This document shows positions 17,134 through 24,711 of a DNA stretch of 64,000 nucleotides, in pieces. Source of the DNA: Salinivirgaceae bacterium. Its GTDB lineage: Bacteria > Bacteroidota > Bacteroidia > Bacteroidales > SZUA-534. A model generated the notes under the pieces. It searched no databases. It saw nothing but the letters and a program-made list of their open reading frames with translations, and was not told where the DNA came from. The stretch's first letter is position 1. Every line of letters starts with the position of its first letter. The position numbers and the translations under genes were made by a program. Location: the NCBI GenBank assembly GCA_017527435.1, contig JAFXQB010000005.1, forward strand, positions 62,001 through 126,000. The letters run 5' to 3'.

Positions 17134-18195
17134 TTATAACTTCTGAATCTCATTCCAGTAGAAGAATGCCTCAATGTTACTTTTCTTGAGTTTGTTGAAA
17201 TTAGTTGGCAGTGGGGCAGTGATAACGGCATTCGCCAATTGTTGTTCATCTCCTGGAAAGTAATGGAGAACTTCGGTTATACCATGTTCGATGAGTTTGC
17301 AAAGATAGGCAGCCTTTGACGCATTGACAATGGCGCTGTCGAGCCCATAGTTTTCGCTGTGAATGAAACTGCGAACTCGGCTTATTCCGTTTTGGAGCAA
17401 TTTGAACTCTTCAGGATTCTCCTTGCCACGGAGACATATACAAAGCGAGGTGCTGAAAATGTCATTGAGAACATCTTGCAGTTTGGTTGAGTCCGCCTTG
17501 CGATAAAGCAATTCTACGGCAGCATATTTGCGGAAGGTCTCTGCTGTAATCGTCAGGTCGTTTGTCATATCGAACAGTGCGGCTATGTCAAACAGTTGTT
17601 TGTTGATTTCCATTGTGCAGTCTTTCTCGCCCTTGAAGAACGGAATTCCCGTAGTGTGCGGTGCAAAAGCAGTCAGTTTGTCGCCTAACATATCCTGATA
17701 ACTTGGCAGACTGACCATCACAGGGGAGCCTTCGGTTTTCAGAAACGGGCTTTGAATCGGAAGCGACACAACGTGGGTATAATGATTCTCTTCAAACAGA
17801 ACATCAAGCAAAATCTTGTCTTGTCGTCCTCCTTCGGGATAAGACACCAGATAGTTGTATTTCGCGTGTTTTTTCGGAATGTCGGAGCGTGAAATGCGTT
17901 CCACCAACTCAACTTCACCAAAGCCGTATTCTGAAGAATAGACCTTCAGATAATCTTCAATCTGCGTGCCTGGCGGACAAATGATATCCACATCGATTGA
18001 CAATCGCTTGGCGCTGTTCAGATGAAGCATCTCGGCAGTTCCGCCTTTGAACAGTAACGGACATCCCGAACGCACCAATGCTTCTAGCAAAGAAAACGCC
18101 CTGATAGACTTTTCGACCAGTGCCAAATCCTTCACATTATTCTTTTTGGCAACTTTTTCTATCCACTCTAATGTTCTGCTGTCGGGGTGTATCAT
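17134..18195 (-). CDS. AbiEii-like nucleotidyltransferase toxin
   Basis: This 353-aa protein has the DNA polymerase-beta-type nucleotidyltransferase core: FKGGTAEML (residues 49-57) and RLSIDVDII (64-72) with the paired Asp D68 and D70. That is the signature of AbiEii/AbiGii toxins, which modify tRNA or other substrates with nucleotides to halt growth. Its ATG overlaps the TGA of the upstream AbiEi-like gene by four bases, the classic coupled antitoxin-toxin order. C-terminal helices (about 200-353) complete the family length. Confidence 0.87.
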   Translation of the reverse strand: MIHPDSRTLEWIEKVAKKNNVKDLALVEKSIRAFSLLEALVRSGCPLLFKGGTAEMLHLNSAKRLSIDVDIICPPGTQIEDYLKVYSSEYGFGEVELVERISRSDIPKKHAKYNYLVSYPEGGRQDKILLDVLFEENHYTHVVSLPIQSPFLKTEGSPVMVSLPSYQDMLGDKLTAFAPHTTGIPFFKGEKDCTMEINKQLFDIAALFDMTNDLTITAETFRKYAAVELLYRKADSTKLQDVLNDIFSTSLCICLRGKENPEEFKLLQNGISRVRSFIHSENYGLDSAIVNASKAAYLCKLIEHGITEVLHYFPGDEQQLANAVITAPLPTNFNKLKKSNIEAFFYWNEIQKL

Positions 18196-18914
18196 AATCC
18201 AATGGTGCTGAAGATTTTGAGTATATAATCCTTACGATTGCGGCGCGCTGCGTAACGTAGTAAGCGTTTGCGGTTCACATTGTAACTGCTGAAGGCATCG
18301 CTGTAAATGGTGTATAGTTCGGCGCCTTGCGCAAAGTTAAGTTCCTTGTCGCCTGCGGCATCCACCAGAATTTTTTCCAATGTTGGCACTGGCGTGTCGC
18401 CAGCAAGCGTGATGGGCGCTTCATTTACCAATACGCGGACAATTAATATTTTTTCGGTTGTGATGTATCTCTCACATTCTTGCTTTGTAGGATTCAGCAA
18501 TATGGGCATAGTTGGAAAAACTCCTTGTAGGAAGTTGAAAACCGATTTCATTGCAACGCGCTCGACATCCACAAACACCATCTTCAAGGCAGGAACATGT
18601 CGCATAAAACGGGTCAATGTCGATGGACTCCAGACACAGAAATCGGCAAATGGGAATTTCTTTTTTATCTGTTCCGATATCGTACGTTCTTCTTCGGATG
18701 GATTGTAAAAGAAATCCCGTCTTTCTTTTAAGGGAACGGCATACAAGCCATATCCAGTTTTAACCAACTTTCCGTTCTTCACAAGACGGCTGAGCAGCAC
18801 CTGAGCCGATGTTTCAGATACTTTTTGGGTATCTAAAAACTGCATCAGGTTACGCCTGCGAAAAGGTTGACACTGCGTGGATGCATAGTCTAATATCTGC
18901 TCTGGTATCGTCAT
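18192..18914 (-). CDS. AbiEi-like antitoxin / transcriptional regulator (DUF6577-like)
   Basis: The 240-aa protein has an N-terminal winged-helix segment (MTIPEQILDYAS, then SETSAQVLLSRLVKNGKLVKTGYGLYAVP) and a C-terminal AbiEi-type domain. It would repress its own operon and neutralise the AbiEii toxin (type IV toxin-antitoxin). The start at 18912-18914 is preferred over 18941 because a TAnnTTTG -7 box at 18939-18946 would otherwise lie within the coding region. The stop overlaps the toxin start as ATGA. Confidence 0.8.
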   Translation of the reverse strand: MTIPEQILDYASTQCQPFRRRNLMQFLDTQKVSETSAQVLLSRLVKNGKLVKTGYGLYAVPLKERRDFFYNPSEEERTISEQIKKKFPFADFCVWSPSTLTRFMRHVPALKMVFVDVERVAMKSVFNFLQGVFPTMPILLNPTKQECERYITTEKILIVRVLVNEAPITLAGDTPVPTLEKILVDAAGDKELNFAQGAELYTIYSDAFSSYNVNRKRLLRYAARRNRKDYILKIFSTIGL

Positions 18915-18938
18915 TGCCCCAAAAATGTAATTCAAGCG

Positions 18939-18984
18939 CAAACATATAACAATTTTGGCAAATTTTGGTAATTTTTGCCAAAAA
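18939..18984 (-). promoter_or_regulatory. Promoter and inverted-repeat operator of the AbiE operon
   Basis: On the minus strand TATGTTTG (18939-18946) is a good -7 element 24 nt before the antitoxin start. Immediately upstream, TTTTGGCAAA and TTTTTGCCAAAA (18953-18984) form an inverted repeat with another TTTGG half-site between. AbiEi antitoxins repress by binding inverted repeats at their promoter, and this position would cover the -33 region. No standard TTTG sits at the correct spacing, so the promoter call is moderate. Confidence 0.65.
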
Positions 18985-19011
18985 AGTTACAGATTCTTCT
19001 TTGGGCTTGTT

Positions 19012-19188
19012 TTAACCGTTTTTGTTTAGCCGTTTAAGTTCTTCTTCGGCTTCCTCGTTCATTTCTTCTATGAATCTTTGGGGCAAGTCAAGATGAATAT
19101 GTGCGTCCTGTTCAACCTCATATTCTTCATCGCTCCATTCGGCGGGGCGTTCAACAAGTTCAAAACAACGTTTGTGTATCTTTATTGA
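19012..19188 (-). pseudogene. 3' remnant of an unidentified gene (minus strand)
   Basis: About 50 codons are open and gene-like (RCFELVERPAEWSDEEYEVE, then DAHIHLDLPQRFIEEM), ending in an acidic helix and a normal TAA. There is no plausible start codon before the upstream TAG. The fragment runs head-on into the 3' remnant of another gene on the plus strand at about 19170. I read this as the C-terminus of a gene cut by a deletion or insertion. Family not recognised. Confidence 0.5.
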
Positions 19189-19342
19189 CTACATAAGCAA
19201 GAATAAAGTTGTGGACGGGAAAGGTGACGATTGGAAGAAACGTATATGTGAAGCTTTACAAACTAATTATAACGAAAAGAGAATTAGTAGTTATAAATCT
19301 ACCTATAAAGATTTCTTCAGTGACTTAGAAAACTGTTTTTGA
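19172..19342 (+). pseudogene. 3' remnant of an unidentified gene (plus strand)
   Basis: The open frame reads FIDYISKNKVVDGKGDDWKK, continues with RICEALQTNYNEKRISSYKS and ends in ENCF. Codon use is gene-like and the composition is AT-rich, but no start codon fits. The true 5' part is replaced by the antiparallel remnant 19012-19188. It could be the end of a mobile-element protein; I cannot name it. Confidence 0.45.
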
Positions 19343-19354
19343 TGTTGAAAAGGC

Positions 19355-19466
19355 AAATAAGCAAGGTGGGTTTTCCTAATAGGAAAACTTGCGGACGAGG
19401 CAGCCGCATAAGCACATGGCTGTTTCATGAGTGAAGTAACTTTCCGTTCCGTCGGTTGCTGTTTTT
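19355..19466 (-). repeat. Repeat B, copy 1 (separated from repeat A by a 2.1-kb cassette)
   Basis: On the minus strand this reads AGCAACCGACGGAACGGAAA, then CATGTGCTTATGC, then GCCTCGTC and ACCTTGCT. It aligns over about 105 bp with 29163-29270 on the plus strand with a few substitutions and small gaps. It contains a small hairpin (GTTTTCC-TATTA-GGAAAAC). In the other copy, B directly follows repeat A; here A lies 2.1 kb away at 21603-21722. Confidence 0.75.
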
Positions 19467-19489
19467 CGGGAAATCTCATTTAGAGAGTG
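19467..19489 (-). repeat. Cassette boundary repeat, B side
   Basis: On the minus strand CACTCTCTAAATGAGATTT resembles CACTCACTAATGGGCGATTT at 21595-21617. The two flank the segment holding the 194-aa gene, a phosphoesterase, the 74-aa gene and a terminator. The uninterrupted A-B copy has a single related stretch (ACTCACTATTCTCTCCATG at about 29137-29155). Confidence 0.5.
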
Positions 19490-19560
19490 TTTTTTCTGAA
19501 GCCCATTTCTTCCTATATTTTAGACCCAGTTCTATTATAGTTGGTAACTTCATTTTATAA

Positions 19561-19607
19561 AAATTGCTTCGTTTTAAAGTACAATTAAAACGAAGCAATT
19601 TTTTTGG
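19561..19607. terminator. Strong terminator hairpin
   Basis: AAATTGCTTCGTTTTAA (19561-19577) and TTAAAACGAAGCAATTT (19585-19601) are a perfect 17-bp inverted repeat with a 7-nt loop, followed by T residues on the plus strand and preceded by A-rich sequence that gives T residues on the minus strand. It can stop transcription from both sides, including the minus-strand cassette genes. Confidence 0.85.
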
Positions 19608-19786
19608 TGGCGGGATAATTATCATCCTATTTGAAATACCTTTTGAAGAAACAATTCTATTTAGCACATTTCAATTTTAGATAGCTGCCTATGACATGTG
19701 AATTCCCACATATGTCAGTTATCGCATTAGAAGCTTTGTGCCGGACATTATTTCCCCAATCACATTTGTTCTGGCAAAATCATCAA

Positions 19787-20011
19787 TTATCTCATTGATT
19801 TGTATCGAGGGTGTGTCCGAAGGAGTTCCTCATTGCGTTTTTCTTGCTGTCTCATAGCATCGGGCGACAAATGGTGCTTCTGCATTTGCATTATTGATTC
19901 CATACAGGCTTCGCTCTCCTTCTTGTGCGATTCTTTCAGGAAGCCAGGTTCGTAGCCAATCAGTTCCAAATATTTGTATGCCATATCTGTATAGTTCGTT
20001 TGCGCTCTCAA
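19787..20011 (-). CDS. Small hypothetical protein (74 aa)
   Basis: A 74-aa basic protein (AYKYLELIGYEPGFLKESHK, then MQKHHLSPDAMRQQEKRNEE). It is mostly helical and charged, with no signal peptide, membrane segment or recognised family. It lies 50 nt downstream of a phosphoesterase on the same strand and upstream of the terminator at 19561, so it is probably the last gene of that small transcript. Two starts are possible (20011 or the inner MAYKYLEL). Confidence 0.5.
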   Translation of the reverse strand: MRAQTNYTDMAYKYLELIGYEPGFLKESHKKESEACMESIMQMQKHHLSPDAMRQQEKRNEELLRTHPRYKSMR

Positions 20012-20061
20012 TTATTTCGTTATAAGTGCTGTCACCATAATTGACATTGCTGATTGCGAAA

Positions 20062-20853
20062 TTACTGATTATTCACTTCAATAAACCGTGACGGATTGAA
20101 ACCGTTTGTCAGGTTTTCACCGTGCGAGACGTAGCCCAACTGGTTGGAAAAAATTTTTGTGGCACCGATTTGTGCGTCAATGTTGCGGTGTGAGTGGCCG
20201 TAAATCCAGTAATCGATATCTGAATCAGCAATGTAATCGCCCAACTCGACGGTAAATGCACCATTTATCGTGCTGCTTTGGAACTCCTTTGCGGTGCACA
20301 ATTCCGTCGGAACGTGGTGCGTGAGAACAATCTTTGTTTTTGCCTGACTATCTCTCACGGCCAGTTTCACAAACGTCAGGCACCGTTCGTGCTCGCGGTT
20401 GAAATCGTCTGCCGTAAGGCGGTGGCCATTGTACTTGATTCGATAGAAATCATTCACTCTGCGTTCAGTGAGATACGCATCGTATGGCTCGATTTTCGAC
20501 CATAAAGTAGAAACCACGATATCGGCATCGGCGATATGCACCACGGCGTTGTAGTAGGCGTGAACATTGGTGCGGATTTCCTTGCAGTATCCGTCGGGCA
20601 TCTCCGAAAGGTTGTAACTGCCGTAGAAATCGTGATTGCCCAAACATACAACGACCTGCTTGTAATGCTCTGACGCCCAATCCCAAAACTCATATTTCGA
20701 ATAATCGTTACTTCCCGTTTCGGGATAATCGAGATATGCCGTGTCACCTGCAATTAACAGTATTTCGCCCGTTACGTTGAGTGGATTTTCGACAAGAAAC
20801 TGCTCGTTCTGCGAGAATTCCAAATGTAAATCGCTGACAAATTGAATGCGCAT
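20062..20853 (-). CDS. Calcineurin-like metallophosphoesterase (cassette copy, subfamily D)
   Basis: The 263-aa protein has all five motifs of the fold: FVSDLHLEF (D8, H10), LLIAGDTAYL near 32, VVCLGNHDFYG near 68, IVLTHHVPTE near 171 and YWIYGHSHRN near 217. It would be a two-metal phosphoesterase; the substrate (nucleotide, cyclic nucleotide, RNA end or protein) cannot be read from the sequence. It belongs to a different subfamily from the three phosphoesterases at 23836-26095, and lies in the 2.1-kb segment that seems to have been inserted between repeats A and B. Confidence 0.85.
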   Translation of the reverse strand: MRIQFVSDLHLEFSQNEQFLVENPLNVTGEILLIAGDTAYLDYPETGSNDYSKYEFWDWASEHYKQVVVCLGNHDFYGSYNLSEMPDGYCKEIRTNVHAYYNAVVHIADADIVVSTLWSKIEPYDAYLTERRVNDFYRIKYNGHRLTADDFNREHERCLTFVKLAVRDSQAKTKIVLTHHVPTELCTAKEFQSSTINGAFTVELGDYIADSDIDYWIYGHSHRNIDAQIGATKIFSNQLGYVSHGENLTNGFNPSRFIEVNNQ

Positions 20854-20955
20854 TGTTTTGTATTGGATTTATGACGGATTATGCTCTGTAATTTAAGTTA
20901 TTACTACATCATGTATATTGTTCTTAAAGTCAAATGTGCAACTTGACATTTAATC

Positions 20956-21540
20956 TTAAAAATATCGGAAATACTTGCTGAACAACTTGAAAAACTCACT
21001 TTTGCATTTTTCGCGGTAACGCTCTATTTCCTTTTCGCACTTGCGATACGAATTCCATACTTTGCAGTATTCCTTCCCGTTAACAGGGTCATTTATGGGT
21101 GTGTACATACGAATGCCATCGCTTTTTTTATCTTCTTCCGTTTGCAACTTCTCACCTAAAAAACCATATTTTTTTTCAAAGATTCTCTCTATTCGGTTCC
21201 ACTCTTTGTCGTATGGATTTTTCATAGAACATTTGTTTTCGTTCATCTCGTCGGCGAGAAAGGCCAAATGCTGAATCATATCTAACCAGCGTTTTAAATA
21301 CATTTCATTTTCTTCGGTACTAAGAGATTTGTCAAAACTGATAATATTCCCTTTCTCGTCCAACAAGAAGAATCCTGGAGTCTTTTTTGCCAACTGCTTC
21401 AGCATCGGACTGATTGTGTTACAAAACCAATAATCTATCGATAATACATCGCTGTCGCTGAAACCGCGTTTTGCCCTTTGTTTTGACATTCGCTCTTCAT
21501 ATTCAAAATCTATTATTTCTCGTGTGTGCTTTTTTGCCAT
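20956..21540 (-). CDS. Hypothetical protein of a phage/mobile-element family
   Basis: This 194-aa protein has the stretch RGFSDSDVLSIDYWFCNTISPMLKQL (residues 25-50), then YLKRWLDMIQHLAF and the basic C-terminal helix EIERYREKCKSEFFKLFSKYF. The SDxDVxxIDxWF pattern followed by a WxxxxxxM helix recurs in unnamed proteins of phages and mobile elements. No enzymatic motif is visible. It is the first gene of the 2.1-kb cassette, 102 nt before the phosphoesterase. The intervening leader holds one ACTTGACA (20941-20948). Confidence 0.6.
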   Translation of the reverse strand: MAKKHTREIIDFEYEERMSKQRAKRGFSDSDVLSIDYWFCNTISPMLKQLAKKTPGFFLLDEKGNIISFDKSLSTEENEMYLKRWLDMIQHLAFLADEMNENKCSMKNPYDKEWNRIERIFEKKYGFLGEKLQTEEDKKSDGIRMYTPINDPVNGKEYCKVWNSYRKCEKEIERYREKCKSEFFKLFSKYFRYF

Positions 21541-21594
21541 AGTTGCTAGTATTAAATTGACATTCAGTTAATGCGTTTAAATATAGTTCTTTTT

Positions 21595-21722
21595 AAAAAA
21601 TCGCCCATTAGTGAGTGGTTGGGTGTGGTCGCAGGCGCAACGTCAACTAATGGACTTAATCAGAAAGGCAATACACACCTAAGCCGTTGGTCATTAACGC
21701 ATTCTGATTCATTTTCTAATTC
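21595..21722 (-). repeat. Repeat A, copy 1, with cassette boundary repeat at its end
   Basis: On the minus strand the repeat starts at the stop codon of the HicB-like gene: GAATTAGAAAATGAATCAG, a diverged 40-nt centre, then CTGATTAAGTCCATTAGTTG and TGCGCC. It aligns with 29029-29145 on the plus strand, with conserved ends and a variable middle of similar length. CCATTAGT and ACTAATGG form an inverted repeat within it. At 21595-21617 it ends in the sequence that recurs at 19467-19489. Confidence 0.75.
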
Positions 21723-22386
21723 AACATTGTACTAACACGATATCCCATGTCGTTTTTCGGCCTTTGTAGTTGGCATCAACCTTTTCCTGATTGCTTTCAT
21801 AAACATCTCCGACAGCACAGTCTATATTATCTAACAACTCTTTAATGGTTTTGCCCAAGCCTGTGGCTTCGGGTATTTCGCGGCATTGCCCAGCGTAACG
21901 TCCGTTTTTTTCGTCTTTCCTCACTGCAACGGTGTATCCGTGTGGTGTTTTGTGAATCTTGCAATCTAGACCGCAGTCGGCATCAACCTTTTCGCGATTG
22001 CTTTCAATCACAAGTTGTATGGCTTCCTCAATATTGTCATACAACTCATCAATGGTTCTGCCCTGACTCATGGCCTCGGGTAAATGGTAGCACTGGCCCA
22101 TATACCAGCCGCTTTTCTCGTCTTTGTCTATGACAATATCGAAATCCACGTATGGTTGGGCTCGTTTTTTTAGGCTGTGTTTACTTGTTTTGCCTTGCTT
22201 TAACGCTTCTTCGTAAAGGCGTTTTATTATATGAAGTGTCACCCTTTTTTTTAGTTCTTCTACTGACATGTTGGATTTTGAAGGGTCAAATTTTATTTTG
22301 TTTAAGTCCACTTTGATTACATCTATCATTCTAACCTTTTTGCGTTGACATTGCGTTTTGTCGGGATAAAGTTTCTCTCTTTTCAT
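21721..22386 (-). CDS. Protein with two tandem HicB-like antitoxin domains
   Basis: This 221-aa protein carries two HicB partial RNase H folds in a row: DFDIVIDKDEKSGWYMGQCY then HLPEAMSQGRTIDELYDNIE (about 80-125), and YTVAVRKDEKNGRYAGQC then REIPEATGLGKTIKELLDNI (about 145-190). Each ends in the typical helix (EEAIQLVIESN, DCAVGDVYESN). The basic N-terminal 80 residues are unlike HicB. Usual HicB proteins have one such domain and partner the small RNase HicA; no HicA-like gene is adjacent. The start overlaps the upstream stop (ATGA), so it is translated with the phosphoesterase operon. It may bind RNA or neutralise an operon toxin. Confidence 0.75.
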   Translation of the reverse strand: MKREKLYPDKTQCQRKKVRMIDVIKVDLNKIKFDPSKSNMSVEELKKRVTLHIIKRLYEEALKQGKTSKHSLKKRAQPYVDFDIVIDKDEKSGWYMGQCYHLPEAMSQGRTIDELYDNIEEAIQLVIESNREKVDADCGLDCKIHKTPHGYTVAVRKDEKNGRYAGQCREIPEATGLGKTIKELLDNIDCAVGDVYESNQEKVDANYKGRKTTWDIVLVQC

Positions 22387-22796
22387 AGTTGTCTTGATTT
22401 AAGTTTATACCATCCATCTCCGAATTTCATTTTCTTCAGTTCGTCGCTGACATAAAACACATAGTAGCAGTTGTCGCACCATTTGGGCCGAGCGTAATCA
22501 AACAACCTTATATTTTTTCCGCCAATGTTGACGGCAATATCTTTCACGTTTTCCGCCTCATCCATAAATAAAGAGTTGTCACATGGTATCTGATTCGGAT
22601 AAAGTCTGACGCCATACAAGTTGTCTGCCGCGAAATATTCGCGGATTGCCGTTTTCAGAATGCGTTCCGTGATACTCATATCAGGTGATTTTTCAAGGAA
22701 ATCATCTGCAGCGACAATCTCTTTCGTATCAGTAACATTATCATTGTCGTTCTTCCCTTTGACAAAAAAAGTTGATATCCATTTTGCGGATTTCAT
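22383..22796 (-). CDS. Hypothetical protein (operon member)
   Basis: About 137 aa, unrecognised, containing MSITERILKTAIREYFAADN, YPNQIPCDNSLFMDEAENVK and PKWCDNCYYVFYVSDELKKM. It has two nearby Cys (CDNC) but no full zinc motif. The gene overlaps the end of the 349-aa upstream gene by 56 nt if started at 22796, and an internal ATG at 22679 would avoid the overlap. The overlap contains a T7 run where a +1 shift would join the two frames. It is coupled (ATGA) to the double-HicB gene. Confidence 0.5.
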   Translation of the reverse strand: MKSAKWISTFFVKGKNDNDNVTDTKEIVAADDFLEKSPDMSITERILKTAIREYFAADNLYGVRLYPNQIPCDNSLFMDEAENVKDIAVNIGGKNIRLFDYARPKWCDNCYYVFYVSDELKKMKFGDGWYKLKSRQL

Positions 22797-23790
22797 CGGC
22801 GGTTTTCGCACCGTGTTTCAATAGTAACCGTTCCATCTTTTTCAGAATGTCGAGTCGTGTTTTTTTGCCCTTCCAATTCCGTTTTTCTTCTTTCGCGTAG
22901 GCCTTGCGTATGAAATCAAGACAACTGCAGCCTTTAATGATTCCCGTCAGGCTACTTCCACGCTTAAGGCACCATTTGAATTTCAGGTATGCGTCTTTTG
23001 CCACATTGTTATCGTCAAACCCAAGAAATTCTATTACCTCGCACAGGCACAGCAATGAGTATTTTGCCGAATAGCCCTCGATATCAACCAGATAATCGAG
23101 CAACTCTATGTCGTGATAATTCTCAAAGTTAGGGCAGAACTCAATGACTTTGTTTTTGAAGAACATATTGCAGTACGACTGATACTCACTGTCACTCAAT
23201 TTGCCCGTGTCGCGTTGTGTGCTTAAATATTTGATTAGCAACTGCTTCTTTGCAATATAATTCTCAACGTTGCCGCTTATTGAATCTAAATATATATCAT
23301 CAAACTCCCCCCAGCCGCTATCAATCCAGAAACGTACAATGAACATTTTCACCATTCCGTCAGCAAGCATGTCATCGTAACCAATCGCCGTAAAATCGGT
23401 TGGGTCCAGAACGGAATACAAATCCAGTCTTTGGAATTGGTGCACAAGTTTGGCTAGTTCGGTGTCGGGAATGACAGTTTGGCTGTTGGTCCAGATTTTT
23501 ACGATAAAAAGACTTCTTTCGAAACACTGCATTTTTTCCAACTGCATCAGGCAGTCTTCAATTGGCGTTGCGGTAGCAGATTGCACGCAATAAGCCGAAT
23601 ACTGGTATAGAAAACTACTGTTGAAATCGTCCAAACGTGCAACACCTTTATCCCAAACTTCGCAATGGCTCTTTACGATATCGGTCACTTCCGCTTCCGA
23701 TATTTTGCTTTTTGTCACATCCCGCCCATTCTCACATGCGTACAGTTGCGAATCTGTTGGACAATCGGGTACAAATTCGTTTATGTTCAT
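22741..23790 (-). CDS. Unrecognised 349-aa protein (operon member)
   Basis: This cytosolic protein has no signal peptide or membrane segment. It is rich in Cys, aromatics and short helices (FWIDSGWGEFDDIYLD near 157, YNCMFFKNKVIEFCPNF-like stretch near 207, RNWKGKKTRLDILKKMERLL near 310). I cannot assign a domain. It lies 45 nt after a phosphoesterase gene on the same strand, within the long minus-strand operon that starts at 27577. The end overlaps the next gene. Confidence 0.6.
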   Translation of the reverse strand: MNINEFVPDCPTDSQLYACENGRDVTKSKISEAEVTDIVKSHCEVWDKGVARLDDFNSSFLYQYSAYCVQSATATPIEDCLMQLEKMQCFERSLFIVKIWTNSQTVIPDTELAKLVHQFQRLDLYSVLDPTDFTAIGYDDMLADGMVKMFIVRFWIDSGWGEFDDIYLDSISGNVENYIAKKQLLIKYLSTQRDTGKLSDSEYQSYCNMFFKNKVIEFCPNFENYHDIELLDYLVDIEGYSAKYSLLCLCEVIEFLGFDDNNVAKDAYLKFKWCLKRGSSLTGIIKGCSCLDFIRKAYAKEEKRNWKGKKTRLDILKKMERLLLKHGAKTADEIRKMDINFFCQREERQ

Positions 23791-23835
23791 AGTTATTTGG
23801 TTTTAAGGGTTATACAATGTATTAGCAATTCTCTA

Positions 23836-24711
23836 TTATTTTAAAAAGGCCTCCAACCATTCGTCTATATTTTGGGGCTTTTTCCGACCACGGTGGGTCA
23901 CTTCTTTCCATGGGATTTCGTCGATTAGGGTTGTGTCAAGTAAAGCACCTTTTCTTTCCTTATCATCATTGCTATCGACAACGATAAGGCAGCGGCTGCC
24001 TGATTTAAAAGCGCCCAAACCAATTCGCGTATGTCCGACAACCTGACATTTTATTCGCGGTGGCCAGTTTTTGGCTTCAAACAATGCCCACGGCCTTACC
24101 CATACACAAGACGCATCGTCGCTGTTACCATATACGTCGTCCCCCATAAGGTCGAAATAGGAAATGCCATTCTTTCTGGAATTAAAATCATAATGCATTA
24201 TGAAATTCAAAGTTTCAGGGTTGAATGGGTTAACGTTTAAAGATTCCCATTTCCGTTCGTTGTCTGGCGAAAGTCTTTTCTTGCTATTTAATTTAGAAAA
24301 CTGTCCAACCACTCTTTTGTAGAAATCCATTGTCACCCCCGCATGTGAGAACAAACAACCATCAATCAGATAGACAACGTTCAAAATATCAAGATTATCC
24401 CTGAACATTTCCCTGTAATAATTCGTCATGTCGCCGTGGTGCCGCGAGCAATATATAGCATCTCTGCCGCTTGAAATGTAACTCATGTCATGATTGCCAA
24501 GGCAAAGACAGAATTTATCAGGCTCTTTGCGGGCCATCTCGCACAGCATCCAGAAATCATTAACCAGACTGTCGTTATCCAGTCCTTGCTCGTACCCGTC
24601 AACATAATCACCCAAAACAACCACCTTGTCAACGTGGTCTTTGTGCTCGTTGATTACGCTAAAGGCATCCTCAAATTTTCCGTGAATGTCAGGAATTACA
24701 AGAATCTTCAT
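23836..24711 (-). CDS. Calcineurin-like metallophosphoesterase (PPP-like, subfamily C)
   Basis: The 291-aa protein has the phosphoprotein-phosphatase order of motifs: VIPDIHGKFEDAF (D8, H10), VVVLGDYVDGY near 31, LCLGNHDMSY near 69, LFSHAGVTMDFY near 118 and VVGHTRIGLG near 228. GDxxDRG-like GDYVDG and the SHAG motif relate it to Ser/Thr phosphatases and Ap4A hydrolases. Its start codon overlaps the previous phosphoesterase stop by 4 bases, so the enzymes are made together. Confidence 0.87.
   Translation of the reverse strand: MKILVIPDIHGKFEDAFSVINEHKDHVDKVVVLGDYVDGYEQGLDNDSLVNDFWMLCEMARKEPDKFCLCLGNHDMSYISSGRDAIYCSRHHGDMTNYYREMFRDNLDILNVVYLIDGCLFSHAGVTMDFYKRVVGQFSKLNSKKRLSPDNERKWESLNVNPFNPETLNFIMHYDFNSRKNGISYFDLMGDDVYGNSDDASCVWVRPWALFEAKNWPPRIKCQVVGHTRIGLGAFKSGSRCLIVVDSNDDKERKGALLDTTLIDEIPWKEVTHRGRKKPQNIDEWLEAFLK

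Noticed and set aside
21721-22386. Ordinary HicAB toxin-antitoxin pair
   Set aside because: There are two HicB domains and no HicA-like frame beside the gene.
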